DNA from: an uncultured bacterium
GTDB taxonomy: Bacteria; Actinomycetota; Coriobacteriia; Coriobacteriales; Coriobacteriaceae
DNA: 25,497 nucleotides
Direction of reading: 5' to 3'
Assembly: GCA_905215275.1 (NCBI GenBank)
Contig: CAJMPE010000007.1
Span: 1-25,497 of the forward strand
Positions 7,288 to 14,343 of this stretch are shown piece after piece. Below the pieces are notes generated by a model. It searched no databases. It was given only the letters and a program-made list of their open reading frames with translations, and was not told the origin of the DNA. The position numbers and the translations under genes were made by a program. The first letter of the stretch is position 1. The number at the start of each line of letters is the position of its first letter.

Positions 7288-7309
7288 CATTGAAAATACT
7301 GATTCAATG
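7288..7309. promoter_or_regulatory. Small inverted repeat in the purH / GNAT intergenic region
   Basis: CATTGAA (7288-7294) and TTCAATG (7303-7309) form a 7-bp perfect dyad with an 8-bp spacer, about 75 bp upstream of purH in the divergent gap to the acetyltransferase gene. Size and place fit an operator for either gene, but no regulator can be named. Confidence 0.3.
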
Positions 7310-7489
7310 TAGCGCATCGAGCGCGACGATGCACCCCGCAACGCACGGCTGTGCAGAAAAAGCTTCGAGCGGGGGTTGCAGGAGCGCCACTGGGCACGGT
7401 GAGTTCATGGAACACAGGGGCACCATAATTAGATGCCAATGGCGTGGTAGAACTGTGCTCGATATGCATCCGCAATAGAAAGAGGCACC

Positions 7490-8131
7490 ATGGTCTCGCG
7501 GGTTCTCTACCGACCGTTTGATACCGAAGATTTCGACGCCATCGCGCTGATCCTGCAGCAGCTTTGGCACAACAACTCGGATAACGATGAGTACAACCGC
7601 CTCGAAGCCGCGTGCGACCTTGCCTACTGCCTTTCTTCCTCGACGTTTTCACAGGTTGCCGTAATCGACGGTCAGGCGCGCGGCATTGCGCTTGCACGCG
7701 CAGGACAGAGCTCCGGCGTCACTATCAACGAACATTGGATGGATACCGAACGCGCGTTGCTGTCGCAGATGCGCGAGCTGGAGCCCGAAGCTTGCGCCGA
7801 GTACCTCTCGTTTGTGCGCGCCACCATCCGAACCAACAACCGCCTGCTCGAGAAAAGCCCACTGCCGCATGACAACGAGGTCACGCTGCTCGCCGTGGAT
7901 CGCGATGTCCACGGCCTGGGCGTTGGCACGGTGCTGCTCGACGCCGCTATCTCGCATCTGTCCTCGTGCGGGGCGACCAGCGCACACCTGTACACCGACT
8001 CCAACTGCTCGTGGAAGTTCTACGAGCTGCACGGCTTTAAGCGCACTGCCACGCACCGCGCCAACCGCGAAGAGCGCCGTCACGACATGCCGCGCGAAAG
8101 CTTCCTCTACGAACTGGACCTAACAGTCTAA
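7490..8131 (+). CDS. GNAT-family N-acetyltransferase
   Basis: Acetyl-CoA-dependent acetyltransferase of 213 residues. The core GNAT fold is in the C-terminal half: motif A covers VTLLAVDRDVHGLGVGTVLLDAA (131-153), where RDVHGLGVG is the acetyl-CoA pyrophosphate-binding loop, and motif B includes SWKFYELHGFKR (174-185). The N-terminal ~110 residues are longer than in minimal GNATs and probably shape the substrate pocket. The acceptor cannot be predicted. The ATG at 7490 has an AAAGAGG site. The gene faces away from purH across a 276-bp gap and is followed within 4 nt by a REP-like unit. Confidence 0.85.
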   Translation: MVSRVLYRPFDTEDFDAIALILQQLWHNNSDNDEYNRLEAACDLAYCLSSSTFSQVAVIDGQARGIALARAGQSSGVTINEHWMDTERALLSQMRELEPEACAEYLSFVRATIRTNNRLLEKSPLPHDNEVTLLAVDRDVHGLGVGTVLLDAAISHLSSCGATSAHLYTDSNCSWKFYELHGFKRTATHRANREERRHDMPRESFLYELDLTV

Positions 8132-8134
8132 AAC

Positions 8135-8165
8135 CCGGCAGTTAGGGACGTTCCTCTTGTGCCGG
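8135..8165. repeat. REP-like 31-nt palindromic unit, copy 1
   Basis: CCGGCA (8135-8140) and TGCCGG (8160-8165) enclose the core GTTAGGGACGTTCCT. It is followed by a GGGACACTCCTTGG stretch, as copy 3 is by GGGACACTCTTTGG. Same length and core as 8198-8228 and 10712-10742. Confidence 0.65.
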
Positions 8166-8197
8166 CACCCCGGGACACTCCTTGGCAGCAGCCGCAC

Positions 8198-8256
8198 CTA
8201 GTCGTTGGGGACGTTCTTAAATGACTAGTCGTTGGGGACAGTCTTGATCAAAACGA
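8198..8256. repeat. REP-like 31-nt unit, copy 2, with an adjoining half unit
   Basis: CTAGTCGTT and AAATGACTAG ends enclose GGGGACGTTCTT (8198-8228). A second unit at 8229-8256, TCGTT ... AACGA, encloses GGGGACAGTCTT. Copy 2 matches copy 3 (10712-10742) at 30 of 31 positions. Together with 8135-8165 and 8310-8529 this accounts for most of the 516-bp gene-free gap 8132-8647. Confidence 0.7.
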
Positions 8257-8309
8257 CCGACGAAGCCCTTCTTGAGGTCGCTATATAGGGGTTCACATAT
8301 AGCTGTGGT

Positions 8310-8529
8310 CAAAAAACATCAAATATGAGTACTGTTACCTTTTTAGTGGCAGCGAAATTCGGCTTTTTCGGGTCTCTTAGACCTCTCGACGCGTTGGATG
8401 AACTAACGTATCTCCCCAAATGTACTAAAAAATGGACTCCTAACGAGAAACAATCTCGTTAGGAGTCCATTTTTTAGTACAAGCAAATGTGACAATCTAG
8501 GCAACAGTACTCATATTTGGCATTTTTTG
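8310..8529. mobile_element. MITE-like element (220 bp) with ~30-bp terminal inverted repeats around a perfect hairpin
   Basis: The 17-base sequence CAAATATGAGTACTGTT at 8320-8336 is repeated exactly in inverse orientation at 8503-8519. The similarity continues outward to CAAAAAA (8310-8316) and TTTTTTG (8523-8529), and inward by a few bases (nCCT). The interior holds the 28-bp perfect hairpin at 8421-8481 and no open reading frame of note. The size, terminal inverted repeats and lack of coding capacity fit a non-autonomous transposable element. No flanking target duplication is clear, so this is inference. Confidence 0.55.
8421..8481. terminator. Perfect 28-bp hairpin with A/T-run ends (bidirectional terminator)
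   Basis: Arms 8421-8448 and 8454-8481 pair without mismatch around an AACAA loop. Each arm holds a run of six A or T near its outer end, so a U-tract is made on either strand. It separates the rightward GNAT gene from the leftward DUF2207 gene, which converge here. Confidence 0.8.
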
Positions 8530-8647
8530 CCCACTGCCCCTTGCGCGAAGGTCCGCAGCGGAAAGTATGGCCCGTTTCGATGCACAAAAATGGGATGGAT
8601 CTTCCCTGGCAACCGCCCAGAAAGGTCCACCCCAAAGCAAGCGCTCG

Positions 8648-10591
8648 CTAGAACGTTCCGCCGCCGCCACCGCCGACGCCGCCTCCGCCGCCGCCCGAGA
8701 AGCCGCCGCCACCGCCGCCGCCCGAGCTGTCGGAGCTCGAAGCCAGCTCACGGATGCTCTCGTGATACACATCGTTAAATGAATCGAGCGGCGAATCGAT
8801 ACCGTAATGATGGTAGTACCACCAGTAGCAAGGGTAATTGTCGTAGAAACCGTCGGCCTCGCGCACCTCGGGAGGAACAGCCTCGGCAAGCTGACGCAGG
8901 ACTTCCTTCGAAACGCCCAGCGCCGCACCCATCACCAGCAGCTTGTTCCACAGTACCAGATCGCCGGGGACGGCTTCCTTTAGGCGCGTGAAATCCTCGA
9001 GCCAATGCTTAAGCGCCTTGCAGCGAGCCGCAACCTCGGCGCCCTCCGGCGTAAAGCGGCGGAACGTAAGGCCCACGCCAATACCCACCAGCACAATCGG
9101 CACCGAGATAACCGCGGCGACAATGTTCGCGTGTGCGCCGTCGGTAAAGAAGATGGATCCCGCGGGAACACAGGCGATCAGAATACCAAGAACCAGGCAA
9201 AACACCATTGCGACAATGCCGTCAGAGGCAACGTACTCGCTATCGGCCAGCTTGCCCTTAACGGTGTTCTGATAGTCCTCGAGCTTGTCGCCCACGGGCG
9301 TAGCGTGCTGCTTGACGTAGTGCTGCAGCTCGTCGAACGTGCGCGAGCGATCGCCGTTCTCGTCGGGCTTAGCACCGGCAAAGAAGACCTTGAGCACCAT
9401 GCGGTCAATGCCCTTGGCCGACTTCCAACCCGCATCACTCACCGTCACGCGATACGTTTGCTCTTCTTTTTCACGCCCCAACAGGCCTTTCTTGGCCTTG
9501 GTCACGGTCGCCTGCTCCAGCTTGATCACACGGTCGTCGGTGAGCTTCATGAGCGTGGCGATATATGCCTGATCGGGCACCTCGTTCCAGCTCATGAGGG
9601 CCGAAAGCACAGCGGGATGGTCGGCCGAAGGCACATCGCGGAAATATTCGTCCTGGAAAAGCGGCTTTGGCTTGCGGCGGCGCAGCTTGAGCACAACGAT
9701 TGTGCCGGTAAAGGCCACCGCCGCGACAACACTTAGCACGGCAAGTACATTGGCAATCATGCGAGCGTGAGCGCGGCGGGCGTTAGCTTCGTCGGCCCAT
9801 TCCTTCTCTTCGCCCAGGATCGTTGACATGCGTTCTTCGCCCGAGGCGGCAAGCTGCGGCACCCAGTCGCTGGGGAAGGCGATGCGCGCCTCGGCGAATT
9901 CGCCCTGATGCACGCAGGGAATGGTATAGGTGACCATGGGTTCATCCGCATCGAGTGACACGTCGCCCGTCAGCGGACCGTGACCCCATGCGCGGAAGTT
10001 ATCGCCCTTGACGGCCGCCGTCCCGGCAGCGGCATTTGCGAAGTACACTTCCATCTCGACATCGTCGGAATCCGCGGACCAGCCGTCACCCACGAACTTC
10101 CAGTAGAGCTCGGCGGTATCGGCCCAGTTCATGACCGCACCGGTCATGGTGTAGCTCACGTAATAGATCGCGCTATCGCCGCTCTCGTGGGGGCTGAACA
10201 CCTTAATCCTTACGCCGTCACCGGTCTGCTCGACCGTGTAGACGCCAGAGTCGCCCTTGTTCGCGCTATCGACTTTGTTAAACGCGGTGTCCTCTTCCTC
10301 GACACTCAGCACGTCGACGCCCGCCGTGCCGCCCTGCTGGTTGGTGCCCGTATTGATCTCCCAAAACACGCCGTTGATGTCGTCGTCGAAATCGAACTGG
10401 CGTCCCTCGACAACGGTCAGCGATCCATCGGCCTCAACCGTGGCGCCGATGTAGGTTTGGCTCATGGAGTAGCCGTCGGCGTGTGCGGCGGCAGGCAGCA
10501 GCAACAACGCAAGCGCGACGAGTGCGCAGACGGAAGCGAATCGCGCGAATAGGCGGCGCTGCCGACAGGTCTTGGCAACGGGGGCGTTCAT
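8648..10591 (-). CDS. DUF2207-family membrane protein with signal peptide and Gly-rich tail
   Basis: Predicted envelope protein of 647 residues, function unknown. The signal peptide runs to about residue 38 (Arg-rich start, LVALALLLLPAAAHA). An extracytoplasmic all-beta region follows (about 40-260; it begins with the family-typical YIGATVEADGSLTVVEGRQFDF). Next come a transmembrane helix (about 278-302) with a basic LRRRKPKP stop, a cytoplasmic domain with helix-turn features (about 325-450), two more helices (458-480, 488-510), and a C-terminal domain. The last 26 residues are almost pure Gly ending GGTF, which is common in DUF2207 proteins. I chose the ATG at 10591 (AAAGGA site, good signal peptide) over an upstream frame opening at 10651. 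The gene is monocistronic and flanked on both sides by REP-like repeats. Confidence 0.85.
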   Translation of the reverse strand: MNAPVAKTCRQRRLFARFASVCALVALALLLLPAAAHADGYSMSQTYIGATVEADGSLTVVEGRQFDFDDDINGVFWEINTGTNQQGGTAGVDVLSVEEEDTAFNKVDSANKGDSGVYTVEQTGDGVRIKVFSPHESGDSAIYYVSYTMTGAVMNWADTAELYWKFVGDGWSADSDDVEMEVYFANAAAGTAAVKGDNFRAWGHGPLTGDVSLDADEPMVTYTIPCVHQGEFAEARIAFPSDWVPQLAASGEERMSTILGEEKEWADEANARRAHARMIANVLAVLSVVAAVAFTGTIVVLKLRRRKPKPLFQDEYFRDVPSADHPAVLSALMSWNEVPDQAYIATLMKLTDDRVIKLEQATVTKAKKGLLGREKEEQTYRVTVSDAGWKSAKGIDRMVLKVFFAGAKPDENGDRSRTFDELQHYVKQHATPVGDKLEDYQNTVKGKLADSEYVASDGIVAMVFCLVLGILIACVPAGSIFFTDGAHANIVAAVISVPIVLVGIGVGLTFRRFTPEGAEVAARCKALKHWLEDFTRLKEAVPGDLVLWNKLLVMGAALGVSKEVLRQLAEAVPPEVREADGFYDNYPCYWWYYHHYGIDSPLDSFNDVYHESIRELASSSDSSGGGGGGGFSGGGGGGVGGGGGGTF

Positions 10592-10711
10592 AGGCACATC
10601 CTTTGTCTGTGATACCAACAGCGTCATTGTCCCACGTTTACGGGCGCACATGACGAATATCTAGGCGACCGGAGCGCCAAATGGGACAAAAGTCACGCCC
10701 GCCGCCAGCAG

Positions 10712-10764
10712 CTAGTCATTGGGGACGTTCTTAAATGACTAGCCGTTAGGGACACTCTTTGGCA
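10712..10764. repeat. REP-like unit, copy 3, upstream of the DUF2207 gene
   Basis: CTAGTCATT and AATGACTAG form a perfect 9-bp stem around GGGGACGTTCTTA (10712-10742). This is followed by CCGTTAGGGACACTCTTTGG, matching the sequence that follows copy 1. The compound unit is about 53 nt. Confidence 0.7.
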
Positions 10765-10857
10765 TGGCATGCACCAACGATAGATACCATTTCACAGCTC
10801 CGTCACAGGTGTAGTGGCTTTGTGTGGGCGCGGCATGCGCTGATTGAGCCGCCAGCC

Positions 10858-10970
10858 GAGGGGCATAAAGCAGTTGAGCGAAAACGGTTTGCCCCTTTGC
10901 CGTTCGCTCGAGGATCATGTCCCCCTTTTCCGCGGAAACCCCGGCAGTTGCGAAGAGCTGCCGGGGTTTC
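10858..10970 (+). ncRNA. Possible structured RNA: H-type pseudoknot followed by a hairpin
   Basis: GGGGCA (10860-10865) can pair with TGCCCC (10890-10895). The latter lies in the loop of a second helix, GAGCG-AACGG (10876-10887, AA bulge) with CCGTTCGCTC (10900-10909). The pairings are compatible only as a pseudoknot. A perfect 13-bp hairpin follows at 10935-10970. No known RNA family was recognised. The rest of the 515-bp gap 10592-11106 holds only the REP-like unit and the gluQ promoter. Confidence 0.25.
10935..10970. terminator. 13-bp perfect hairpin upstream of gluQ
   Basis: GAAACCCCGGCAG (10935-10947) pairs with CTGCCGGGGTTTC (10958-10970) around a 10-nt loop. The stem's own terminal T residues give only a short U-run in either direction, so termination may be weak. 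It would end any short transcript coming from 10770-10930. Confidence 0.5.
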
Positions 10971-11093
10971 TGTCGTCTAAGGCGCCGAATTGATGGACAG
11001 GAATCAAAGCGCCGAGTCTGCGGCCCGCCATACGCAATGCGGGGCTTCGACAACTTGCGGACCACAGTGACGTCTCCCCATCGCGCCCCGCGC

Positions 11094-11099
11094 TATACT
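11094..11099 (+). promoter_or_regulatory. -10 box (TATACT) placing the transcription start at the gluQ ATG
   Basis: TATACT ends 7 nt before the ATG at 11107, so transcription should start at or within 2 nt of the A of the start codon. There is no Shine-Dalgarno sequence in the 7 nt between. No convincing -35 hexamer was found at 16-18 bp. Confidence 0.5.
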
Positions 11100-11106
11100 C
11101 GTCCGC

Positions 11107-12108
11107 ATGGATATCAAAGCACGCAACATAGCAACACACGCCGCGGACGCACCGGCAACGGCAGCGCCCACCCCCGTCGTGGGCCGCTTCGCCCCGTCGC
11201 CCTCGGGCCGCATGCACCTGGGCAACGTGTTCAGTTGCCTGTGCGCGTGGCTTTCGGCCCGCAGCCAGGGCGGCCGCATCGTACTGCGCATCGAGGACCT
11301 GGACGATCGCTGCAAGCGCCCGGAACTTGCCGCTCAACTGATTGACGACCTGGCCTGGCTGGGGCTTGAGTGGGACGAAGGTCCCTACTACCAGCACGAT
11401 CGCCTGGACTTGTACGAGGACGCCCTGCACCAGCTGCAAGACGCCGGCCTCACCTACCCCTGCTTTTGCACGCGCGCCGAACTCCACGCCGCGAGCGCGC
11501 CGCACGCCAGCGACGGCACGCCCATCTATCGCGGCTCCTGCCGAGGGCTTTCGGCCGAAGAGGTCGCCCGCCGCAGTGCCCTGCGCGCCCCGGCCACGCG
11601 CCTGCGCGTGCCCGCCGTCGACGACCTCGCAGACGATGTGATCGAATTCGTGGACCGCACGTACGGGGCCCAATGCGAAGCGCTCGCCACCGAATGCGGC
11701 GACTTTTTGGTGCGCCGCAGCGACGGCGTGTTTGCCTATCAGCTGGCCGTGGTGGTCGATGACGCCGCCATGGGTGTTACCGAGATCATACGCGGATGCG
11801 ACCTGCTTGGCTCCACACCACGCCAGATCTACCTGCAGCATCTGCTGGGCCTTCCCACGCCGCACTACGCGCACATTCCGCTGCTCATGTCACCGGACGG
11901 CCGCCGCCTTTCCAAGCGCGACCGCGATCTGGACCTGGGCGAACTACGCGCCCGCTTTGGCACGCCCGAGGCACTACTGGGCTGGCTCACCGGGCAAACA
12001 GGCATCGCGCCAGACACCACGCCGCGCTCTGCCGAGCAGCTGGTCGAGCACTTTAGCTGGAACGTCATCCGGGAGCATCGGGAAAACATCACTGTAACGG
12101 TCGAGTAG
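11107..12108 (+). CDS. gluQ: Glutamyl-Q tRNA(Asp) synthetase
   Basis: A truncated paralogue of glutamyl-tRNA synthetase that attaches glutamate to the queuosine base at position 34 of tRNA(Asp). It has the class I catalytic core but no anticodon-binding domain: 333 residues, against about 290-300 for E. coli GluQ and about 470 or more for GltX. Motifs are VGRFAPSPSGRMHLGN (25-40, with the HIGH-like HLGN), RIEDLDD (61-67), the zinc site C119, C121, Y141, C145 typical of this family, and LSKRD (268-272, KMSKS-like). A ~24-residue Ala/Thr-rich extension precedes the core. The ATG appears to be read from a leaderless transcript. It converges with the metallophosphoesterase gene, leaving only 15 bp. 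Confidence 0.9.
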   Translation: MDIKARNIATHAADAPATAAPTPVVGRFAPSPSGRMHLGNVFSCLCAWLSARSQGGRIVLRIEDLDDRCKRPELAAQLIDDLAWLGLEWDEGPYYQHDRLDLYEDALHQLQDAGLTYPCFCTRAELHAASAPHASDGTPIYRGSCRGLSAEEVARRSALRAPATRLRVPAVDDLADDVIEFVDRTYGAQCEALATECGDFLVRRSDGVFAYQLAVVVDDAAMGVTEIIRGCDLLGSTPRQIYLQHLLGLPTPHYAHIPLLMSPDGRRLSKRDRDLDLGELRARFGTPEALLGWLTGQTGIAPDTTPRSAEQLVEHFSWNVIREHRENITVTVE

Positions 12109-12123
12109 CCAGCCACCGCGCCT

Positions 12124-12849
12124 CTACGCAACATCCCAGGGCTGGAGTTCGTCGCCTAGGCGAACGATGCAGTCGTAGAGCACGGTGTGGCGCTCGGCCG
12201 GATTGGCATCCCGATGAAAATGTCCGTAGTACCAGCGCTTGTAATCCAAGCGGTCTTCCAGCTCATCGAAAAATGCCGTAAGCCGATCAACGGCGGGGTA
12301 ATTCCAGCCGGGTGCCGGATAAAGCGTGGGCGAAAGCATACGCGTTGAGCAGGTGTGGGTGACCACGTAGTCGACCTTCCAGCCCGCGCTGTCGAGCTTT
12401 GCCAGCGTCTCCTCAAAGTTGCGCTCGTCCGGCAGCTCCTGCGGCCACCAGCTGGAATACGGAATGCGGTATTCCTTGTCCACGCTCGTGGCGCCACCCA
12501 TGGTAAAGATCATTGAGCCGTCGAGTTCAAAAACCTCGCCGCGCGTCAGGCGCCGTATGGGAGAGGTGTCCGACAGGCGCTGCGTCAGCCCGCCGTGCCA
12601 CAGCTCCATGGGACGCTCCGCCCAGTGATCGAAACGCTCGTGATTGCCGTCGACGAACAGCACGGTATAGGGACGCGATTCCAGCCAGGCAATATCGGCA
12701 CATTCCTCGGCAGAGAAATCCCACGGAAAGCCAAAGTCGCCCGCGACGATGAGATAGTCGTCGCTCGTCAGGCTAGCCCCAAGGTCCCAATCGCGCAGCT
12801 TTTGCATGTCGAGGCCGCCATGGACGTCGCCCGTCACATAGACCGTCAT
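12124..12849 (-). CDS. Calcineurin-like metallophosphoesterase
   Basis: Cytoplasmic two-metal phosphoesterase of 241 residues. All metal-binding blocks are present in order: GDVHG (7-11), GDFG (37-40), GNHE (68-71), the THT block (164-166) and GHFH (209-212). The substrate cannot be inferred; relatives include serine/threonine phosphatases and nucleotidases. The Trp-rich segment YSSWWPQELP (131-140) may line the active site. I chose ATG 12849 because the protein then starts directly with the first strand (MTVYVTGDVHGG); an ATG at 12885 lacks a ribosome binding site. The gene stands alone, with convergent gluQ downstream. Confidence 0.87.
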   Translation of the reverse strand: MTVYVTGDVHGGLDMQKLRDWDLGASLTSDDYLIVAGDFGFPWDFSAEECADIAWLESRPYTVLFVDGNHERFDHWAERPMELWHGGLTQRLSDTSPIRRLTRGEVFELDGSMIFTMGGATSVDKEYRIPYSSWWPQELPDERNFEETLAKLDSAGWKVDYVVTHTCSTRMLSPTLYPAPGWNYPAVDRLTAFFDELEDRLDYKRWYYGHFHRDANPAERHTVLYDCIVRLGDELQPWDVA

Positions 12850-12934
12850 CGGATTACCACTTCCCTGTAAGTCGCTAGACCGCATTCTGCACGATCACTA
12901 AGCCAACCGTTCCAGCCCTTCCACCCCTTAGGGC

Positions 12935-13174
12935 TTACCCTTCGTTCTTCCATCCAAACGGGTCAAGCACCCAAAAAACCAGATCGAGCACGCCGCCGGT
13001 CATCATGGCGCCGGCAAGGGCCATGCAAACGTGCAGAGAGCTGGCACTTCGGAGCACGTCGAATGGCCCCAGAACAGCCAGCAGCGCAACCGCTGCGCCG
13101 ACAAGGCACAGCGCGAGGCACGGCCCTGCGTCCCTGACGCACTTCTTTGCGAGATGCTTGGTGTTGTCACTCAT
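12935..13174 (-). CDS. Small hypothetical two-helix membrane protein
   Basis: A 79-residue protein starting at the ATG 13174-13172, with an AAGGAG site 10 nt upstream. A short basic N-terminus (SDNTKHLAKKC) precedes two hydrophobic helices (about 17-37 and 47-70), and the end is FGWKNEG. The first helix pair is rich in Ala, Leu and Cys. No family was recognised. The frame remains open upstream to 13324, but those residues look non-coding. Confidence 0.6.
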   Translation of the reverse strand: MSDNTKHLAKKCVRDAGPCLALCLVGAAVALLAVLGPFDVLRSASSLHVCMALAGAMMTGGVLDLVFWVLDPFGWKNEG

Positions 13175-13333
13175 CAATATCGAACTCCTTAGAGGGTCGT
13201 CGTTCAGATGCATGCCGCCGCGGCAGAGCAGGGCGGCAGGGAAAGTGTCACATGTCGTGCGGACATCAATGGAGAAACCGCCTGCTCGACCAACCCTTGA
13301 CGCCGTTTTGCACCGGCGCCCCATCCCCGTTAT

Positions 13334-13515
13334 CGAGGTCTAATACTTTTCCGCGAAGTGAACGGCTGTTTTTGGACCCCTGGAGCATCCGCATTTTTCA
13401 ACGGCAAAATCGCAGGATTCCGGCAGCAAAACCGCAGGAAACGGCACCTCTCAAGTGTCGATGCTTCGGGTGTCCGCTTTCACTCGTTCACTTCTCGGAA
13501 AAGTATTAGACCTCG
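13334..13515. mobile_element. MITE-like element (182 bp) with 31-bp terminal inverted repeats
   Basis: The left terminus 13334-13364 (CGAGGTCTAATACTTTTCCG...) and the right terminus 13485-13515 are inverted copies differing at one base in 31. Imperfect symmetry continues inside (GGACnCCnGnAGCATC near 13374 and its inverse near 13460-13480). The centre carries about 2.2 tandem copies of a 20-22 bp unit, CGGCAnnAAAnCGCAGGA (13402-13445). There is no coding capacity, which fits a non-autonomous mobile element. It occupies the middle of the 607-bp gap 13175-13781; the remainder holds only a candidate promoter and C/T-rich sequence. Confidence 0.6.
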
Positions 13516-13635
13516 CTGTCGGCCGCCCCAAAGACCTGTCCTTCCCTTCCCCACGCCACGCAAAACCGGCCTTCCCCTTGCCTGCGCGCCCCGCGTCACG
13601 CGCTTCGCCACCCAAAAACTCATCCACCATTAATC

Positions 13636-13663
13636 TTGGCTCAAGAATCACTTAATCTATAAC
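13636..13663 (+). promoter_or_regulatory. Candidate promoter for the TS-N protein / response regulator operon
   Basis: TTGGCT (13636-13641) and TATAAC (13658-13663) are 16 bp apart, about 120 bp upstream of the ATG at 13782. A second -10-like TATAGA follows at about 13671. Confidence 0.35.
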
Positions 13664-13781
13664 CTGCACTATAGAGTTCGACCAAGGGCGGGGCGGCGCC
13701 GCGCAACGCAGGCCGCCGAACGCAACGCTCGCGCCCGGGCAGATCGCCTGGCGTCGCGCCCATCGAACGAAAGGACAGGTC

Positions 13782-14324
13782 ATGGACGACCTCGAAAAAG
13801 TTGAAACCATCCGCACCAAGTGCAACGTGAGCTACACCGATGCCAAGGCAGCGCTCGACGCCGCCGACGGCAACGTTCTGGATGCCATCATTTGGCTCGA
13901 GTCGCAGGGCAAGACCCAGACCACGTCGGCGCACGCCGCCACCGAGTCCGCGCCGGTCGATGAGCCCTCGGCCGAGATGGTCGCCGCGCAGGCCGCCTAC
14001 GAGAAGTCGAGCGAAAAGACCGACTTCTCCAAAAAGATGGACAGCGTGTGGGAATACCTCAAAAAGCTCTTCCGCCTGAGCCTGGACACCAAGTTTATCG
14101 CCACGCGCCGCGACGCCATCATCCTCAACATTCCCATCCTGATCCCCATCGTCGCGCTGTTTGCCTGGGGCGCTACAATTTGGCTGATGCTGATTGGCCT
14201 GTTCTTTGGCATGCGCTACCGCATCGACAGCGACGGCGACGTGCCCGGCAGCATCAACAACCTTATGAATCACGCCGCCGACGCCGCGGACGACATCAAG
14301 CAAAATCTGAACGACGACAAGTAA
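13782..14324 (+). CDS. TS-N/UBA-domain membrane protein (DUF4342-like)
   Basis: Protein of 180 residues in three parts. Residues 1-42 match the ubiquitin-associated-like TS-N domain of elongation factor Ts (LEKVETIRTKCNVSYTDAKAALDAADGNVLDAIIWLE). An Ala/Glu-rich linker follows (45-85). A DUF4342-like part then has a basic amphipathic helix (KKMDSVWEYLKKLFRLS) and a long hydrophobic stretch (113-145, one or two helices). A hydrophilic acidic tail ends DDIKQNLNDDK. It is probably anchored in the membrane; its role is unknown. The ATG has an AAAGGA site. The next gene, a response regulator, starts 19 nt downstream, so the two are likely co-transcribed and functionally linked. Confidence 0.8.
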   Translation: MDDLEKVETIRTKCNVSYTDAKAALDAADGNVLDAIIWLESQGKTQTTSAHAATESAPVDEPSAEMVAAQAAYEKSSEKTDFSKKMDSVWEYLKKLFRLSLDTKFIATRRDAIILNIPILIPIVALFAWGATIWLMLIGLFFGMRYRIDSDGDVPGSINNLMNHAADAADDIKQNLNDDK

Positions 14325-14343
14325 TCGCAGACGGGGGGCACGC

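Noticed and set aside
8619..8782. Repetitive GCC/CCG triplet stretch that might look like a tandem repeat
   Set aside because: It is simply the coding sequence of the Gly-rich C-terminal tail of the DUF2207 protein.
10739..10918. 59-codon minus-strand frame with an AGGGGG-type site before its ATG
   Set aside because: It ends inside the REP-like unit and overlaps the possible pseudoknot RNA; composition is not convincing. Kept out of the gene list, but ribosome profiling could revive it.
13536..13625. C/T-rich stretch that resembles the tal palindrome (shared TCACGCGCTTCGC)
   Set aside because: Only about 13 identical bases and no pairing partner arm; could be a decayed copy of the tal element but the evidence is too thin.
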